Shown here piece after piece: positions 1 through 11,652 of a stretch of DNA of 64,000 nucleotides (position 1 is the stretch's first letter; every line of letters begins with the position of its first letter). The stretch is from Pyrus communis (Eukaryota; Streptophyta; Magnoliopsida; Rosales; Rosaceae): NCBI RefSeq assembly GCF_963583255.1, contig NC_084813.1:10712001-10776000 (forward strand). The letters are read 5' to 3'. The notes under the pieces were generated by a model that was given only the letters and a program-made list of their open reading frames with translations, had not been told where the DNA came from and made no database searches. Both the position numbers and the translations under genes were made by a program.

Positions 1-2586
1 TCCACCTCTCTCCTATTTCTCCTTACCTCTCAGGACTCTCTCTCACCTTTTTTTTTTTTTTTTTTTCAAATCTCCCTCACCTCACTTCTCCACTATTTGG
101 CTGCCACGTCACCATAGCTCATTCTCTTTTTTCACTCTTTTTTTTTTTCTCTCTCTCTTTTTTCTTCCTCGGTAAGCATCGAGATGGTGCAACAGCTTCG
201 CCACACACCACCTTCCTGGCGAACTTCACCATAGCCATCAGTGAATATCATGACTCTCACTCTCCCCTTTTCATTACTGTCCTCTCTCGTCTTTCTTTAT
301 CTCTGCAAGTACAGAGAGTACATCATCACCATCGCCACAATTCATGGCAAAAACTCTAATGTGCACAACTAAGGTATGCCTGGAGACCTTCAAATCCTTT
401 TTATTTGGAAACCTTTATAACATTTTCAACCTTAAAATGTGTTGGGGGGCGATCTAATGCAAATTTCATCCCGGGGAAGAATTGCTCAGATTTCTAGATA
501 TTCGAAACTATGGCCATCTGGCCACTTTCAGACCAATATTCTAACCAAACCATGGCGAGTTAGCCGTCGAGGAGGGTACCAATTGTCTCGTCCTGAGGTA
601 TGATTTTCATTTTTGAAGCACTCAATTTCGTTAAGTATTGACAAAGTTATGTACGTTTAAAGTTTGTCCAGTTTTGCGACCAATTACCTAGTTTCCAACA
701 GACCAGTCACTTTCAGGCCATTTTCCGACCATCTCCGGTCATGTTTTGAACTCTAAACATCTTGTTCTAGATTTTCCTAACTTCAATTTGATATATTATG
801 GGACAATTTTGGTTGAGAAACGAATGAGTTACCACTGTTTAAAGTTACCCAGAAAAATCTGGCCGAAGGAGAAGAAGAAGAAAAAAAAAACAAAAAAAAA
901 AAGGACTTGTTACTGGCACTCCAAAATTCTCATTCTACACTCCAAACTTTTTATATTTAGAAAGAAAAATACACTTTGTGAGGAGTGTAAAATGAGATAT
1001 TTGGAATGTCGATACCACTTCCCAAAAAAAAAAAACAAAAAAGAAAAGGGCCTTAAACCCAAACCTGGCCTAAAACCTAATCCAAGTCTTTAACCCAAGC
1101 CTGGCCCAAACCTTTAGGTCATTATACCAGCCGCCCCAGTTCTGAATTGGACTCAGAATATTCTAGGAATATTCTTTGTGTTAACTTTTTCGGAATATTC
1201 TTGGAAACCTTCCTAGGCTAATTTCGACTTCCTGAGTCCATTTTTAACATCCATTTAGTGAAATTCCAAAGTTTTAGCGTAGTTAACCACCAGGGTGTCT
1301 CAATTGACTTTTAGGGTTAACCGTTGACTTTTTCGTTGACTTTTTGTAAAATTTGCCCAGGACCCCTCTTAGCGTAATTTGACACTCTAATTCCAAATTC
1401 GTCGTCCATTTCTTCAAAATCAAATGTTTTAATTGAGTTTTACTAATGGTCCCAATATTATGCTTAGCTACAATTCTTATCGGAGACTCCGACTTCCTAG
1501 CTCAAACGGATATGACATCGCAAGTAACTGTGAGATGATCTTTTCTTTTATATAGTATATAGTTTCCATTTATACATTTCATAAAGAGTTTTCTACAATA
1601 CGCCTAGAGTATCGTGACGTTTGGAAGATCCATTGATAGAAATTATGAAGTTATGCTATGTCTTACGGGATGCACATATATGCGTATTACTATTGATGCC
1701 ATAATTATATTTACAGCTATGAATACTAGCATGTTGACTAGAATTATCGAATCACTATAGTATGACTATATTTATGTTATCTGCTCATCGTTTGCTACGC
1801 TAGTGTTAGTACACGCCCGGGCCAGGGCCAGTCTTTCACGTGTATGTTCATATTGTACTATACGATCCATTGTAGGTGCCAGTTCTATTCTAGATTGCTA
1901 TAGGCAATTAGGACTCATATATGCTATGCATAGTGCTAGTCTTCATGTGATTGGTGTACTAGAGCGTATATCATTGTTACACCCTGTCATGTTCATGTTA
2001 GAATACCTCTGCATGAACTCATGTGTCAGCATGTACCGATGAGCACTTGATATGATATGTTTGCTTATGTGAAGTTATGTGATTACAGACATCATGTGTT
2101 TACTTACGAAATATTGTGCCGTATTGAATTCTTGAGATCTTGTATGCTATGGTAAGTATTTTCTTACTATACGTAATATGTATATTTTGGAAACTATACT
2201 TGTTTTACGACGAGGGGTTATTACGTTTTTGAATATATTTTTATAAAACTTTATTTTTAGGTCTATTCACCCTTGTTTTTCACCCCTCCAAGTTTTAGTG
2301 CTGAGTTGTCATGTCGACGAGGATTCTTGGCAAATCTTGGTATAGGTATTTATCATCGATGGTATGATTCTCATCATACCTTACTGTACTTTACTTATGC
2401 TCTGACATCACACGTGAAATGGGTTCATTCCCGCTAACAAGCGTACTCTTATATTTAGCAACTTTTAGGTTTAAATTTATTCACATTTTCCACATCGCTA
2501 CACTTTATGGCTTCATCACCCTCTGGGTGTCGGCTAGCACAACTCGATTCGGAGTCCAAATGGACATTCTGGGTTGGGGTGTGTCA
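1..2586 (+). mobile_element. long LTR of a Ty3/gypsy element (5' end outside window)
   Basis: This stretch ends in GGGGTGTGTCA and is followed three bases later by a primer-binding-site-like TGGTGTCAGAGC. About 900 bases (from about 1680 to the end) recur at 7872-8790, also followed by a primer site, so both are copies of one LTR. The beginning is pyrimidine-rich and A-rich, without coding content. I do not see the TGTGACATCCC start that the related solo LTR at 44000 has, so the LTR probably begins upstream of base 1 and exceeds 2.5 kb. Open frames inside it (for example 746-1093 and 1803-2042) are low-complexity or unconserved and I do not regard them as genes. Confidence 0.6.
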
Positions 2587-2589
2587 GTT

Positions 2590-2601
2590 TGGTGTCAGAG
2601 C
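2590..2601 (+). other. primer-binding site, initiator tRNA-Met type
   Basis: TGGTGTCAGAGC lies three bases after the LTR end. It differs by one base from the canonical plant retroelement site TGGTATCAGAGC, which is complementary to the 3' end of initiator tRNA-Met. The homologous site at 8794-8805 is a perfect match. Confidence 0.6.
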
Positions 2602-5600
2602 ATAAGTTTGGGCAGTATTGTGTTCGAATTTTGCCACCTCATCGAGCACGAAAAATATATTAGCTTTTTCTAAGTTATGGGTTACATGGACGATTTATTG
2701 ACCTTTTAGAAGAACATTTTGGCGACCGCCTCTATACCTTAACAAAGAACCTCCCTGGCAAGGAAAATCCCGTATTAGAGTGATTTGATGGCCTCGAAGT
2801 AGGGCTAATATATCAATATTTGTGTATCACCTGAGAATTACCAATCAATCCATCACTATTCTCTAGCCATCATTACGAAACCTTTTGAAATGGGAAACCC
2901 TAATTAGTTTTGATTCTTTGGCAGTACTTGTTAGTATATCACTTATTGGAAATTCCTACGAAGTTTCTCTTTTCGTCGAAATTTCCAGAAATGTCTCGTG
3001 TGACAATGTGGTGCTAAAGTGGTAGCATTTGATAGAAGAGCATCTGGGGGACAATCACTTTTGGTCCCCAATAGCACTAATCTTCTCAAAAGCGCTAGTT
3101 ATAATTCCAGATCTTCAAGAGGAAGATTAGCTTCCGTTTAAGTCTGTTCTAAAGTAGATTATTAGCAAATTCTTTTTTCTGGCCTTATGACATTCCAACT
3201 AATACTAGTTTCCCGAATTTCTTTTGGTGATGTACTTGTCATTTCGATGAGCATAGGAATAGGTGTACGAGTTGTTATACCTACAGTCAGTAGAAATCCC
3301 CTTGTAGCAAGTATTTTCCTTAGGATCAACAAAACCAACTCATAGGACCAGCAGTGATACGAAACTAACCACCTGAGCGGGCTCTAATATGTAATCAGCC
3401 TATTGTGGCATTATTAATTGATGATAATGTCCGATATCCAGAAGTTGTCAACCAGTATTCAGGCGATATAATTCCTGATACCGAACATAGGTACTAGTAT
3501 CTGGGAGTGATATCTTTATGCCATAATGTCGGTTCATAGTTTCAGGGTAACGAACAATATCAAAAATATCAAAAGTATCATAAATGCGTTAATTAGTGAC
3601 ATGACTGATAGACTGATTAGCAGTGACTACCTGAGCCAAAGAAACTAAACCATGGAAACTTAGGAGAATGTCTTGTTGAAGAACAATAAACTTGTAGTTG
3701 TTTTAACCATATTTTTGACTTAGGTAACCAAAACCTCTTCGACCAACCATCCTCCTAATCATTTTAACAGACAAACAGTTTAATCGAAGCACGAGTTAAT
3801 CTCCTGTTGTAGGAGTGGAATGAGTATTGAGAAAACTACGAAGACTTTTAGTACGTGGTGTAGAGAAAGGAAGTAGTATGTTACCTTTCGAGGATGAATA
3901 TCTTTGGCATCATTTCTCAAAATTTTACTTGGGATATCACCAAATGGTGAAGTGAAGTACACCATCAATCCACTCACATAATTGAGAGAACTTAGTTACA
4001 AAGCTTACCGATTAGGAATTTATCCAACAAGGCGAAAGGCCGAACCTTAGGATCGTACCTAGATTTTAGCAACTTAATCGGGTGACGATTAAAACCGTTA
4101 ATACCCATACTTTGAATTGATGGTCTACCCGACCAACTTTTGTAACCCGAGTTTTCTTCCATAGCTTGACAAATTAATAATAGTCTTATCAATGACTTTC
4201 TCACCAACTTTGGCAGTGAGACCAAATTCTCTAAACACCGATAGTCAGTTTTATACCAAATTCTTCAAATGTTAAACTTGTTTAGAGCAGGTACATTCTT
4301 GGGAGACGTGCTCTCAGTGGACGCTATTCTTTTCTTTTTCCCAAAAAGGTTGAAATTCTCACAAAATGTTGTGAAATGCGAGATATTCTTGGTCTTGTCG
4401 ATTTTATTGACAATTTGTTAGCGATTTTTTGGCTATAGTGTTTCTCCTCAATTATTGATCGAGGAAAGTTAGTTTGGTTTGAGATGTTGGATATGAATAA
4501 AATTTCTGTTGTCTCTTTTCGAGCATTATTCTTACATTTTTTTAAAGCGCTGATAATTTTGGGAATCCACGATGACATTCTCTCTATATATTTTTGTTAC
4601 GTGCTATTGGAGCATGACAGAGTATCGCTTATGTTCCCAACGGTTAGAACCATACGAGATGAACCATCTTATTCATGACCTAGAGTCAACATTTATCATC
4701 TTCATTTTAAATGAAATGACATTTCTCTATGGAAAAACGTGTCCAAAAATCTTTACCAACCTTAACTTTCTCAAATACATATTCATTTGAAAAGAATTAG
4801 ATTTCCGACAATGGCAATGGAAGAACCAAATCAACGTTTACGATTGCATTATCGTGTATCATCCCGGCTGTGTAAACGTAATTACTGTTTACAGTAGCAA
4901 AAGACATATTTACCTTTGAACACTTTCAGCTTGTCCTACCTCATTTCAATTGGAATTCATGTGTATTAATACCGAGGTATCTTGCACATGTGGAGATTAT
5001 GATGATGTTTCGATGTTTATCTATCAACTTGACAAGTCAGTTTACCTTCCGTTGGTCCAGATGGACTACATTTTAGACCATTTGGTAAAATTGCGCATTC
5101 TTGAATTTATCAGATTTTCTGACGTTTCGATCAACACCTACTTTGACCATGATTCCATAGTCTTTGTGCTGGAAGACATTCCAGTCAACCTTGGGTACGT
5201 GTTTACTCTAATGCACTTCGTATTATTTCTGAGGGAGGTAGACTGTTCAGGAGAATCGCTTGGACATTGAAATTTTAGTTGTGATGATTAAATCCTCAAT
5301 CACCCAACAAATACTCTGTTGAACGAATCTTTATCGTTGGTGATTGAATATTCCAGAAGCTACCGTTGTAGCGAGATGTCATGCATTAATTCCAATGACC
5401 TTGTATTCTAGAATTGATGGACTTGTTTTGACCCCAAATTCTTGACTATTCTTTTAGTCTTCTCAACATAATTTTTCGCTAAATTCAAGAGAAATTCAAT
5501 GTAAATCTACTCGCTAAGGTGTTATGAATTACATTGTTCGGCTACATGGTGTGCATGTCACTACTGTATCTCACTGTGATGTGCATTTCACTTCCAAGTC

Positions 5601-5701
5601 CTGGGAAGTCTCCTTGAAAACCATGGGTGCTAAGTTTTTATCCAATACCATATTTCACCCTTAGACTAATGGCTACTCTGAACGAACTATCCAGACCTTA
5701 G
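2602..5701 (+). pseudogene. decayed Ty3/gypsy internal region with integrase remnants
   Basis: This is the body of the gypsy element that begins with the LTR at 1-2586. Most of it is too decayed to read. Near 5524-5701 one frame gives an integrase-core stretch: IVRLHGVHVTTVS, then FTSKSWEVSLKTMG, then NTIFHP, a stop where the family has Gln (FHPQTDG), then NGYSERTIQTL. That is the conserved C-terminal part of a gypsy integrase core. A second, weaker integrase-like stretch at about 5025-5275 (DKSVYLPLVQMDY, related to the usual KSAHFLPV motif) suggests a partial duplication or rearrangement. The element is inactive. It is interrupted at 5702 by a solo LTR with a CTTAG duplication, and beyond that it is fused to the middle of the next LTR. 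Confidence 0.5.
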
Positions 5702-7863
5702 TGATAGGAGCATATTTAGGCGACTTAACTACCTTATTCTTGTGCATTTGTGTTATTATTTCTTAGTTAATGTCGTATTACAACTCAATTTCGTGTGTTT
5801 GTAGGTCCTATGGGTCAAAGTATCATGAAAGTGCATTTTGGTGCATTTTGGAGCTATTTTGGACACTATGGGGATAGCTTGCATATGGGCTAACATGGAT
5901 GGACGAATTTGAACTTCAAGAGGCTAGATATGTGATAAGAAGAGGAAGGAACTAAGCTAAGGACAAAGTGGATAAGGAAGGAGCTCAAAAGAGGAAACCT
6001 TATCCAAAACATTATCTAAACATTATCCAACCTTATCCAACATTATCCAATTATCCAAAACATTATCCAAACCTTATCTCATCTTATCTTATCCAAACCT
6101 TATCATGTCTTAATCCTAATTGCATGGGGACCTAAATGGATAATTCTAGAACCTATTTCTAGAAGCATCCTATTCTAGAAGGCCCAAAATCTGCCACAAA
6201 ACCTATTCTTTCTATAAGCCCTAGAAAAGTGGCGCCCCAATCCATTCTAGAAGGCTTTGGCTTGCCTTGCAAGCCAAGCAACCCTCTCCCCTAAATCAGC
6301 CGCACCTTCCTAGGCCCAATCCCTTTGGGATTCTGATTTCCAAGGCCTAATCCTTGTGGATTTGGGTATACAATTCGTTTTATAAAACTATGTGGGCCAA
6401 AAACCTCTTCCTAGGTGGATTTGACAACCCATGGCCGAATTCTAGGGCCCTAATTCACCAAATCTGCTAAGTAAACCCTAATCTAATAAACCCTAGGACT
6501 ATATAAACATATTTTCAGCCACAAATTCGTACACCCCTTATGCTAGACAGAAAACCCTTGTGCCGCACCTCCATTCTCCATTCTTGACCTCCATAGACCT
6601 CCCTCCACATCCATACATCTCTGCCGCACCCTTCCCCACCATAATCAACCATCCTTCATCCCTCCAAACAAGAAAACACCACCCAAAACCACCAATTCCA
6701 TCACCCAAACTTTGTGCCGCAGCAAGGAGGAGGAAGAGGAGCCAATCTGTGCATCGAATTCATCTTGGATCGCTGAGCAATTAGGTGTATTCTTTCTTAT
6801 GATTTCAATGTTTAAATTCAATACTTTTTGTTGTGCAAGCATGAGGAACTAATCCCCCTTTTGGCTAGGGGGGAATTTCGAAACCATGGTTATATTTGCA
6901 TGATGATTTGATTACTTTCAGTTGTGATTTCATGAATGATGAATTCAATTTACTTATCTATTTTAATTAAAACTAGTTTATGTATATGAATTGAGAGTGC
7001 ACGCTTGATTTGCATGCATAAACATGATGCTAGGATATGAGGGAACTTCACCTAATCGTTGGGAACTCATATCCATGAGTAGTTAAGATTGTTGGTCGCA
7101 ATTATGTTAAGTAAATTCTTGGCATAAGTATCATGCGCTTTCATAGTTACGAATGCCTCGTCAACACCTATGATTTCCATAGAACCTAATGATCTTTGAT
7201 TGTCTTACTATTATGCGCTTTCATATAGAAAACTTTTAAGGAATAATTTGATTGCAATGCGCTAATTCCATTCAATTCAATGACCTAAGGGAAATCTGAG
7301 AGTTAATTTAAGCGTACCTAATTAACTTGGGGTGTTGAGGTTCATAATTCATCGAATAAGCAACTGAAGATTGTGTTGTATGCAAGTATGCCATGTGTGG
7401 AGAAAAACTTCCTAGCCATCTCACCATCCACTTAATTCTATCAATTTCGCCCAAATCTGCCTAGTTTACATTATTGTTTTGTTTGTTTGATTTTCGTCCA
7501 AAACCAAATCCCCACTTGTCTTAGAGTGTCTAATTGGTCCAAATATGTTTTAGATTGTGTTTTTAAGAGTTTTGAGTCAAGTTAGAACCAATTTTCGTCC
7601 AAGTTTGTGTTTCGGCTCAAAACTGCCCAGTTTGTGTTTTTAAGGCAGTTTTGAGTGTTTTTAGCCTATTTTGAGTTTTGTGAACGTGTTTGAGTCTTTT
7701 TAAGTGAGTTTAAGTGTTTTAAAGGTTAGTTTTATTTATTTGAGTCAGTTTAGAGTGTTTAGCAATCCCTCCTAATCCCCGGTGTAAGAACGATCCCTAC
7801 TTATTTATATGCTACAATTGTCAAAAGAGGGTTAATTTGTGTGTGAAGTTAATTTTCGCATCA
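5702..7863 (+). mobile_element. solo LTR of the TGATARGAGC family, TSD CTTAG
   Basis: The unit starts TGATAGGAGCATATTTAGGC and ends TTTTCGCATCA. It is flanked on both sides by CTTAG (5697-5701 and 7864-7868), a perfect 5-bp target duplication. The same terminal sequences recur at 24968-26885 (complete), 33873-34469 (5' part only) and 56284-58710 (two 3' parts, inverted). No internal coding region is present, so this is a solo LTR of about 2.16 kb left by LTR-LTR recombination. It contains a TATA-like CTATATAAAC at about 6498 and, downstream, a short basic open frame conserved in sister copies (see 6560-6784). It is inserted in the decayed gypsy integrase. Confidence 0.82.
6560..6784 (+). CDS. 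short conserved open frame inside the TGATARGAGC LTR (unknown)
   Basis: This is a 74-codon frame about 60 bases downstream of the LTR TATA-like box. It is rich in Pro, His and Ser and ends with Cys-Ala-Ala-Ala followed by a run of basic residues. Frames at the same relative place in two other copies (25540-25785 and 57468-57716) keep the same layout, Pro/His/Ser-rich then CAAA/CATT plus Lys/Arg. All three are followed by AGGTGTWTT, which could act as a splice donor. I do not recognise a domain. It may be a translated leader ORF of the retroelement, or simply conserved nucleotide sequence that happens to stay open. Confidence 0.25.
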   Translation: MPHLHSPFLTSIDLPPHPYISAAPFPTIINHPSSLQTRKHHPKPPIPSPKLCAAARRRKRSQSVHRIHLGSLSN

Positions 7864-8790
7864 CTTAGTGGAGATATGCGTATTACAATTGATGCCATAA
7901 TTATATTTACAACCATGAATACTAGCATGTTGACTAGAATTATCGAATCACTATGATATGACTATATTTATGTTATCTACTCATCGTTTACTGCACTGGT
8001 GTTAGTAGTTGCCTGGACCAGGGCTAGTCTTTCACATGTATGTGCACATCGCACCATACGCTTACTTTGGATCCATTGTAGGTGCCAATCATGTCTAAGA
8101 TTGATATAGGCAATTAGGACTCGTATGTGCTGCGTGTAACGCCAGTCTTCACATGATTGTAGTACTAGAGCATATATCATTGTTACACCCAGTCCTGTTT
8201 ATGTCAGAATACCTCTGCATGAACTCATGTGTCAACCTGTGTCGATGAGCACTTGATATGATATGTTTGCCTATGCGAAGTTATATAATTACGGATGTCG
8301 TGTTTACTTACGAAATATTGTGCCGTATTAAATTCTTGAGATATTGTAGGTTATGGTAAGTATTTTCTTACTATACGTAGTATGTATATTTTGGAAACTA
8401 TACTTGTTTTAGGGCGAGGGGTTATTACGTTTTCGAAAAGATTTTTATAAAACTTTATTTTTAGGTCCACTCACCCTTATTTTTTGCCCCTCCAGGTTTT
8501 AGTGCTGGGTTGTTGTGTCGACAAGGATTCTTGGCAAATCTTGGTATAGGTGGCTACCTTCGATGGTATGATTCTCATCTTACCTTACTGTACTTTACTG
8601 ATGCTTCGACATCACATGTGAAATGGGTTCATTCCCGCTCACAAGTGCACTCTTATATTTAGCCACTTTTAGGTTTAAATTTATTCACATTTTCCACATC
8701 ACTACACTTTATGGCTTTGTCACCCTCTGGGTGTCAGACATCACAACTATATTCTGAGCCCAGGTGGACATTCCAGGTCGGGATGTGTCA
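7864..8790 (+). mobile_element. truncated second LTR of the gypsy family at 1-2586
   Basis: After the CTTAG target duplication the sequence runs through a few integrase-derived bases and enters the LTR at about 7872. It then matches about 1680-2586 almost base for base, including the ATGAATACTAGCATG stretch and the end GGATGTGTCA. The 5' half of this LTR is missing, so the junction from integrase into mid-LTR is a deletion breakpoint. No host gene is seen. The reading frame around 7977-8180 is a by-product. Confidence 0.65.
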
Positions 8791-8793
8791 GTG

Positions 8794-8805
8794 TGGTATC
8801 AGAGC
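8794..8805 (+). other. perfect initiator tRNA-Met primer-binding site
   Basis: TGGTATCAGAGC lies three bases after the LTR end and is an exact match to the canonical plant retroelement primer site. It is followed by about 200 bases of leader (to about 9008) homologous to 2602-2755. A primer site downstream of what should be the 3' LTR means a second internal region once began here. Confidence 0.8.
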
Positions 8806-9008
8806 ATAAGTTTGGGCAATATTGCGTTCATCTCACATGTGATGTAAGCATTCTTGATTCTTGAGCCTAATTTTCAAATTTTGCCACCTCGTCGAGCACG
8901 AAAAATATATTAGCTTTTTCTAAGTTATGGGTTACATGCACGATTTATTGACCTTCTAGAATAACATTTTGGTGACCGCCTCTAGACTTTAACAAAGAAC
9001 CGCCCTGG

Positions 9009-9121
9009 CAGGTGCATTTTCGTCAAAGGAGAAGATGACGGAAATTTGGCCTTAATCTTAGGTGTTATTATTTTGCAAATGCATTTTCGCCAGGAGAAAG
9101 CGACAGAAATTTGCATCCACA
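9009..9121 (+). mobile_element. 3' remnant of a TGTGGAGCC-family LTR
   Basis: The gypsy leader stops abruptly at 9008 and is replaced by GGTGCATTTTCGTC... ending GAAATTTGCATCCACA. That ending matches the ends of the LTRs at 30588 and 34970. The ~50-base motif occurs twice in tandem here. I read it as a truncated LTR tail joined by an illegitimate junction. Confidence 0.4.
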
Positions 9122-10559
9122 ATATTCTCTCACTCTAACTCCTTGAGTGGTATATAACTTATTGTTTTGCTCCAATTCAAAACTAGTGCAATTGCCCTAG
9201 TTGAAATCTAGTTATGTATCCTTAGGATTTCTGATTTGCTTAAGTTCAGTGCTTTCATAATTCGTACTAAACTGTTAACTTCTACACTAAGTCAGAAAAT
9301 GACTGTATTATATTAAAAATATGGAAATATATGAAACTCAGATTGAAAATCGTAACTATTGTAGTATTTTTGCCTTAACTAGTTCTTCGTAGTTGTACTT
9401 TGTTCTAACACAGTGGCTCTGTTTTAAGGAACAAAAACAAATTAAAGGGATAAGACAACAGTCGGAACAACTCAAAGGCATTACACAGCTGACAGTTGCA
9501 ACACAAAAGACTTCAACCTTCTGGTAATTGCATTGGAAAAGTCTTGAAACTAGTCATGAAATAAAAAGCATCAAATGGGTTCGAGAAAATGTAAGGCAAC
9601 TAATGGGTAATCGGAACTACACAAGAATGATGGCAATTGAAGATAGATTTTGAAGATGTGCTAGGAAAAATCTTCTGAAATGGATGAAAAACTTGTTCTA
9701 TCATTTGGGAATCGGTGTAGAGGAATTTTGGGTGTTAAATGCATAATGACACATAGTATTAGCACCTAAGTACCACAAAAAATAAAAAATAAAAAAATAA
9801 AATAAAAATAAAAGTAGTGTTCTACATTGCAACCTCCCTGAAGCAACTAATGCAGCTGCAGTTAAAAATATTTAAATGTGCCAAAGCAACAGAAACTGAA
9901 GAAAGGACATGCATATAACTACTGAATAATGAAAAAACGAGGGAACTCCACAGTAACAATGAAAACATTAAGATTAATCATTGCATCTAGATTAAATAGT
10001 ATTAACAAAATTTCCAAATATTCCAATGGAGAGACTTAAAAGCACTCAAACTTTATTATTTGGGTAGGATAAACTATAGTAAAAATCCGAAAAAACATCA
10101 ACCTTGCCAAAAGAAAAACTTCAAAGAAAACCAAATTAGTGGACAGAGTAATAATTCTAAAACCAAACTGGTGGACAAAGTTATAATTCTGCATAAAAGA
10201 AACAAAATGCCCCAGAAAGGAACAAAATTTCAACTATATAAGCAACACCGAACCGAATACAACTTCCACATTGAAACCGTCCTTCCCGTGTTGCTGGTGT
10301 CTTTTTTGCACCTTTTGTAGTTGCTGAAACTATGTGGTAGTGTTCAGCAACTACCGCGATTGAATTATTTGGTCGCACTCGTTACCAAAAGAGCTTAAAG
10401 TTCCCAAGAAAAAAAAAAATACAAGAACTCAAAGTAAAAACAAACCACAATACTCCGAATGCCCAAACTTTCTTCTCAATGAAACTTCACAAGCAACAAG
10501 ATTTAAACAACGATACGATACCGAAAAACTGGATGGAGAATATTTACTTTCTAGACTGA
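9122..10559. other. AT-rich intergenic stretch, no gene seen
   Basis: Both strands have only short open frames (10036-10378 on either strand) without recognisable domains. There is an A-rich simple tract at about 9780-9815. The sequence may hold the lost upstream part (F-box domain, promoter) of the pseudogene starting near 10571, but I cannot see an F-box motif here. Confidence 0.4.
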
Positions 10560-11316
10560 CATCATCGTCGTCATCGTCAAAGGTGCTGACTTCGATGTTT
10601 GAAAGACTCAAGAGTTTCCACGGAATGAAAGAGGATCCATTTGCGGCAGGGACGTATAATGATTTGGTTTTGTGCTCTGACGACAAATATTTCGCTTCGT
10701 AGTACATGTGCAATCCACACACCTAGACCTGGGTTGCGCTTCCTCCAACCCCTACCCGATGGGACATCGTCGCACACGTGGGATTCGTCTACGATATGCC
10801 CTACTATAACTATGAGGAAGGCGATAAGGAAGGACGACATGTCTTGCAGCTTAATGCTCAGTACAGGTGCAAGGTTGTTAGAATTCTTCCTTCTGGTGAT
10901 AAGGAACGTTCCTCTGATAAGTTTATAATAGAGGTGTTCTCTTTTGATACGGGAGAATGGAGAGTCGTTAATATCATGCCTGCGAAAACTCCATCATGTT
11001 ATGTTTGATCGCTTGGGCTTGGCTAGCAACAGAAGGTTGTATTGGTCGAATCACGTTAAGGGCCGTCTTCTGGTTCTTGGGTTGGATCTGTTCAACGACA
11101 ATAACATCACTGTCACTAGTAAAGACCGCGGTGTTGATGATGAATGTCATTTCATTGTATTTGATGAGCCTATGGATGAACACTGCATTCAGTGCCTAGG
11201 TGGTCAGTGTGGAGGGCGTCTGCATATGTATGACTTGGACATTGTCAGGAGAACTTTGTATGTTTGGGAGTTGAAAGAAGAAGATGATCAAGGAGATGGG
11301 AAATTGTGTTTGAGAG

Positions 11317-11391
11317 TATTAACTCAGAGAAAATAGAATACTTGCAATAATGGAGAAAGCTATGAAGCTAAGAGAGAAGCTATCGAATAGA

Positions 11392-11422
<31 letters not shown>

Positions 11423-11593
11423 TTATTGTATTTCTTTACCAACAACACACTGACTCTTAGAGTCTTACATTTCAGATTATATATGGTATTCTCATCTTCT
11501 ATACTATTACAAAAATACCCTTCAACTAACTCTTCTTATCACAATAATACTAACTAACTCATTAGTTCTAAGCTTGACAAGTGTCAGCTATTA
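11317..11593 (-). repeat. copia 3' LTR (277 bp)
   Basis: On the + strand it runs from TATTAACTCAG to TCAGCTATTA and contains a GA repeat at about 11398-11420. It is nearly identical to 17022-17302. The boundary is fixed by the GAGAG duplication on the outside and the purine tract on the inside. Confidence 0.85.
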
Positions 11594-11606
11594 CTCCCCC
11601 CCTCAA
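11594..11606 (-). other. polypurine tract of the copia element
   Basis: On the minus strand this reads TTTGAGGGGGGGAG directly before the 3' LTR, the expected place for plus-strand priming. Confidence 0.65.
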
Positions 11607-11652
11607 ACTCAGCGAGTAAGAAGCTGAGATTGTTCCTAACCATGCTCGTGGT

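Noticed and set aside
746..1093. A Lys-rich 115-codon frame
   Set aside because: It arises from A-rich low-complexity sequence inside an LTR and has no conserved motif.
10429..10840. Minus-strand genes opposite the F-box pseudogene
   Set aside because: Antisense frames without motifs; the plus strand has clear F-box-associated similarity.
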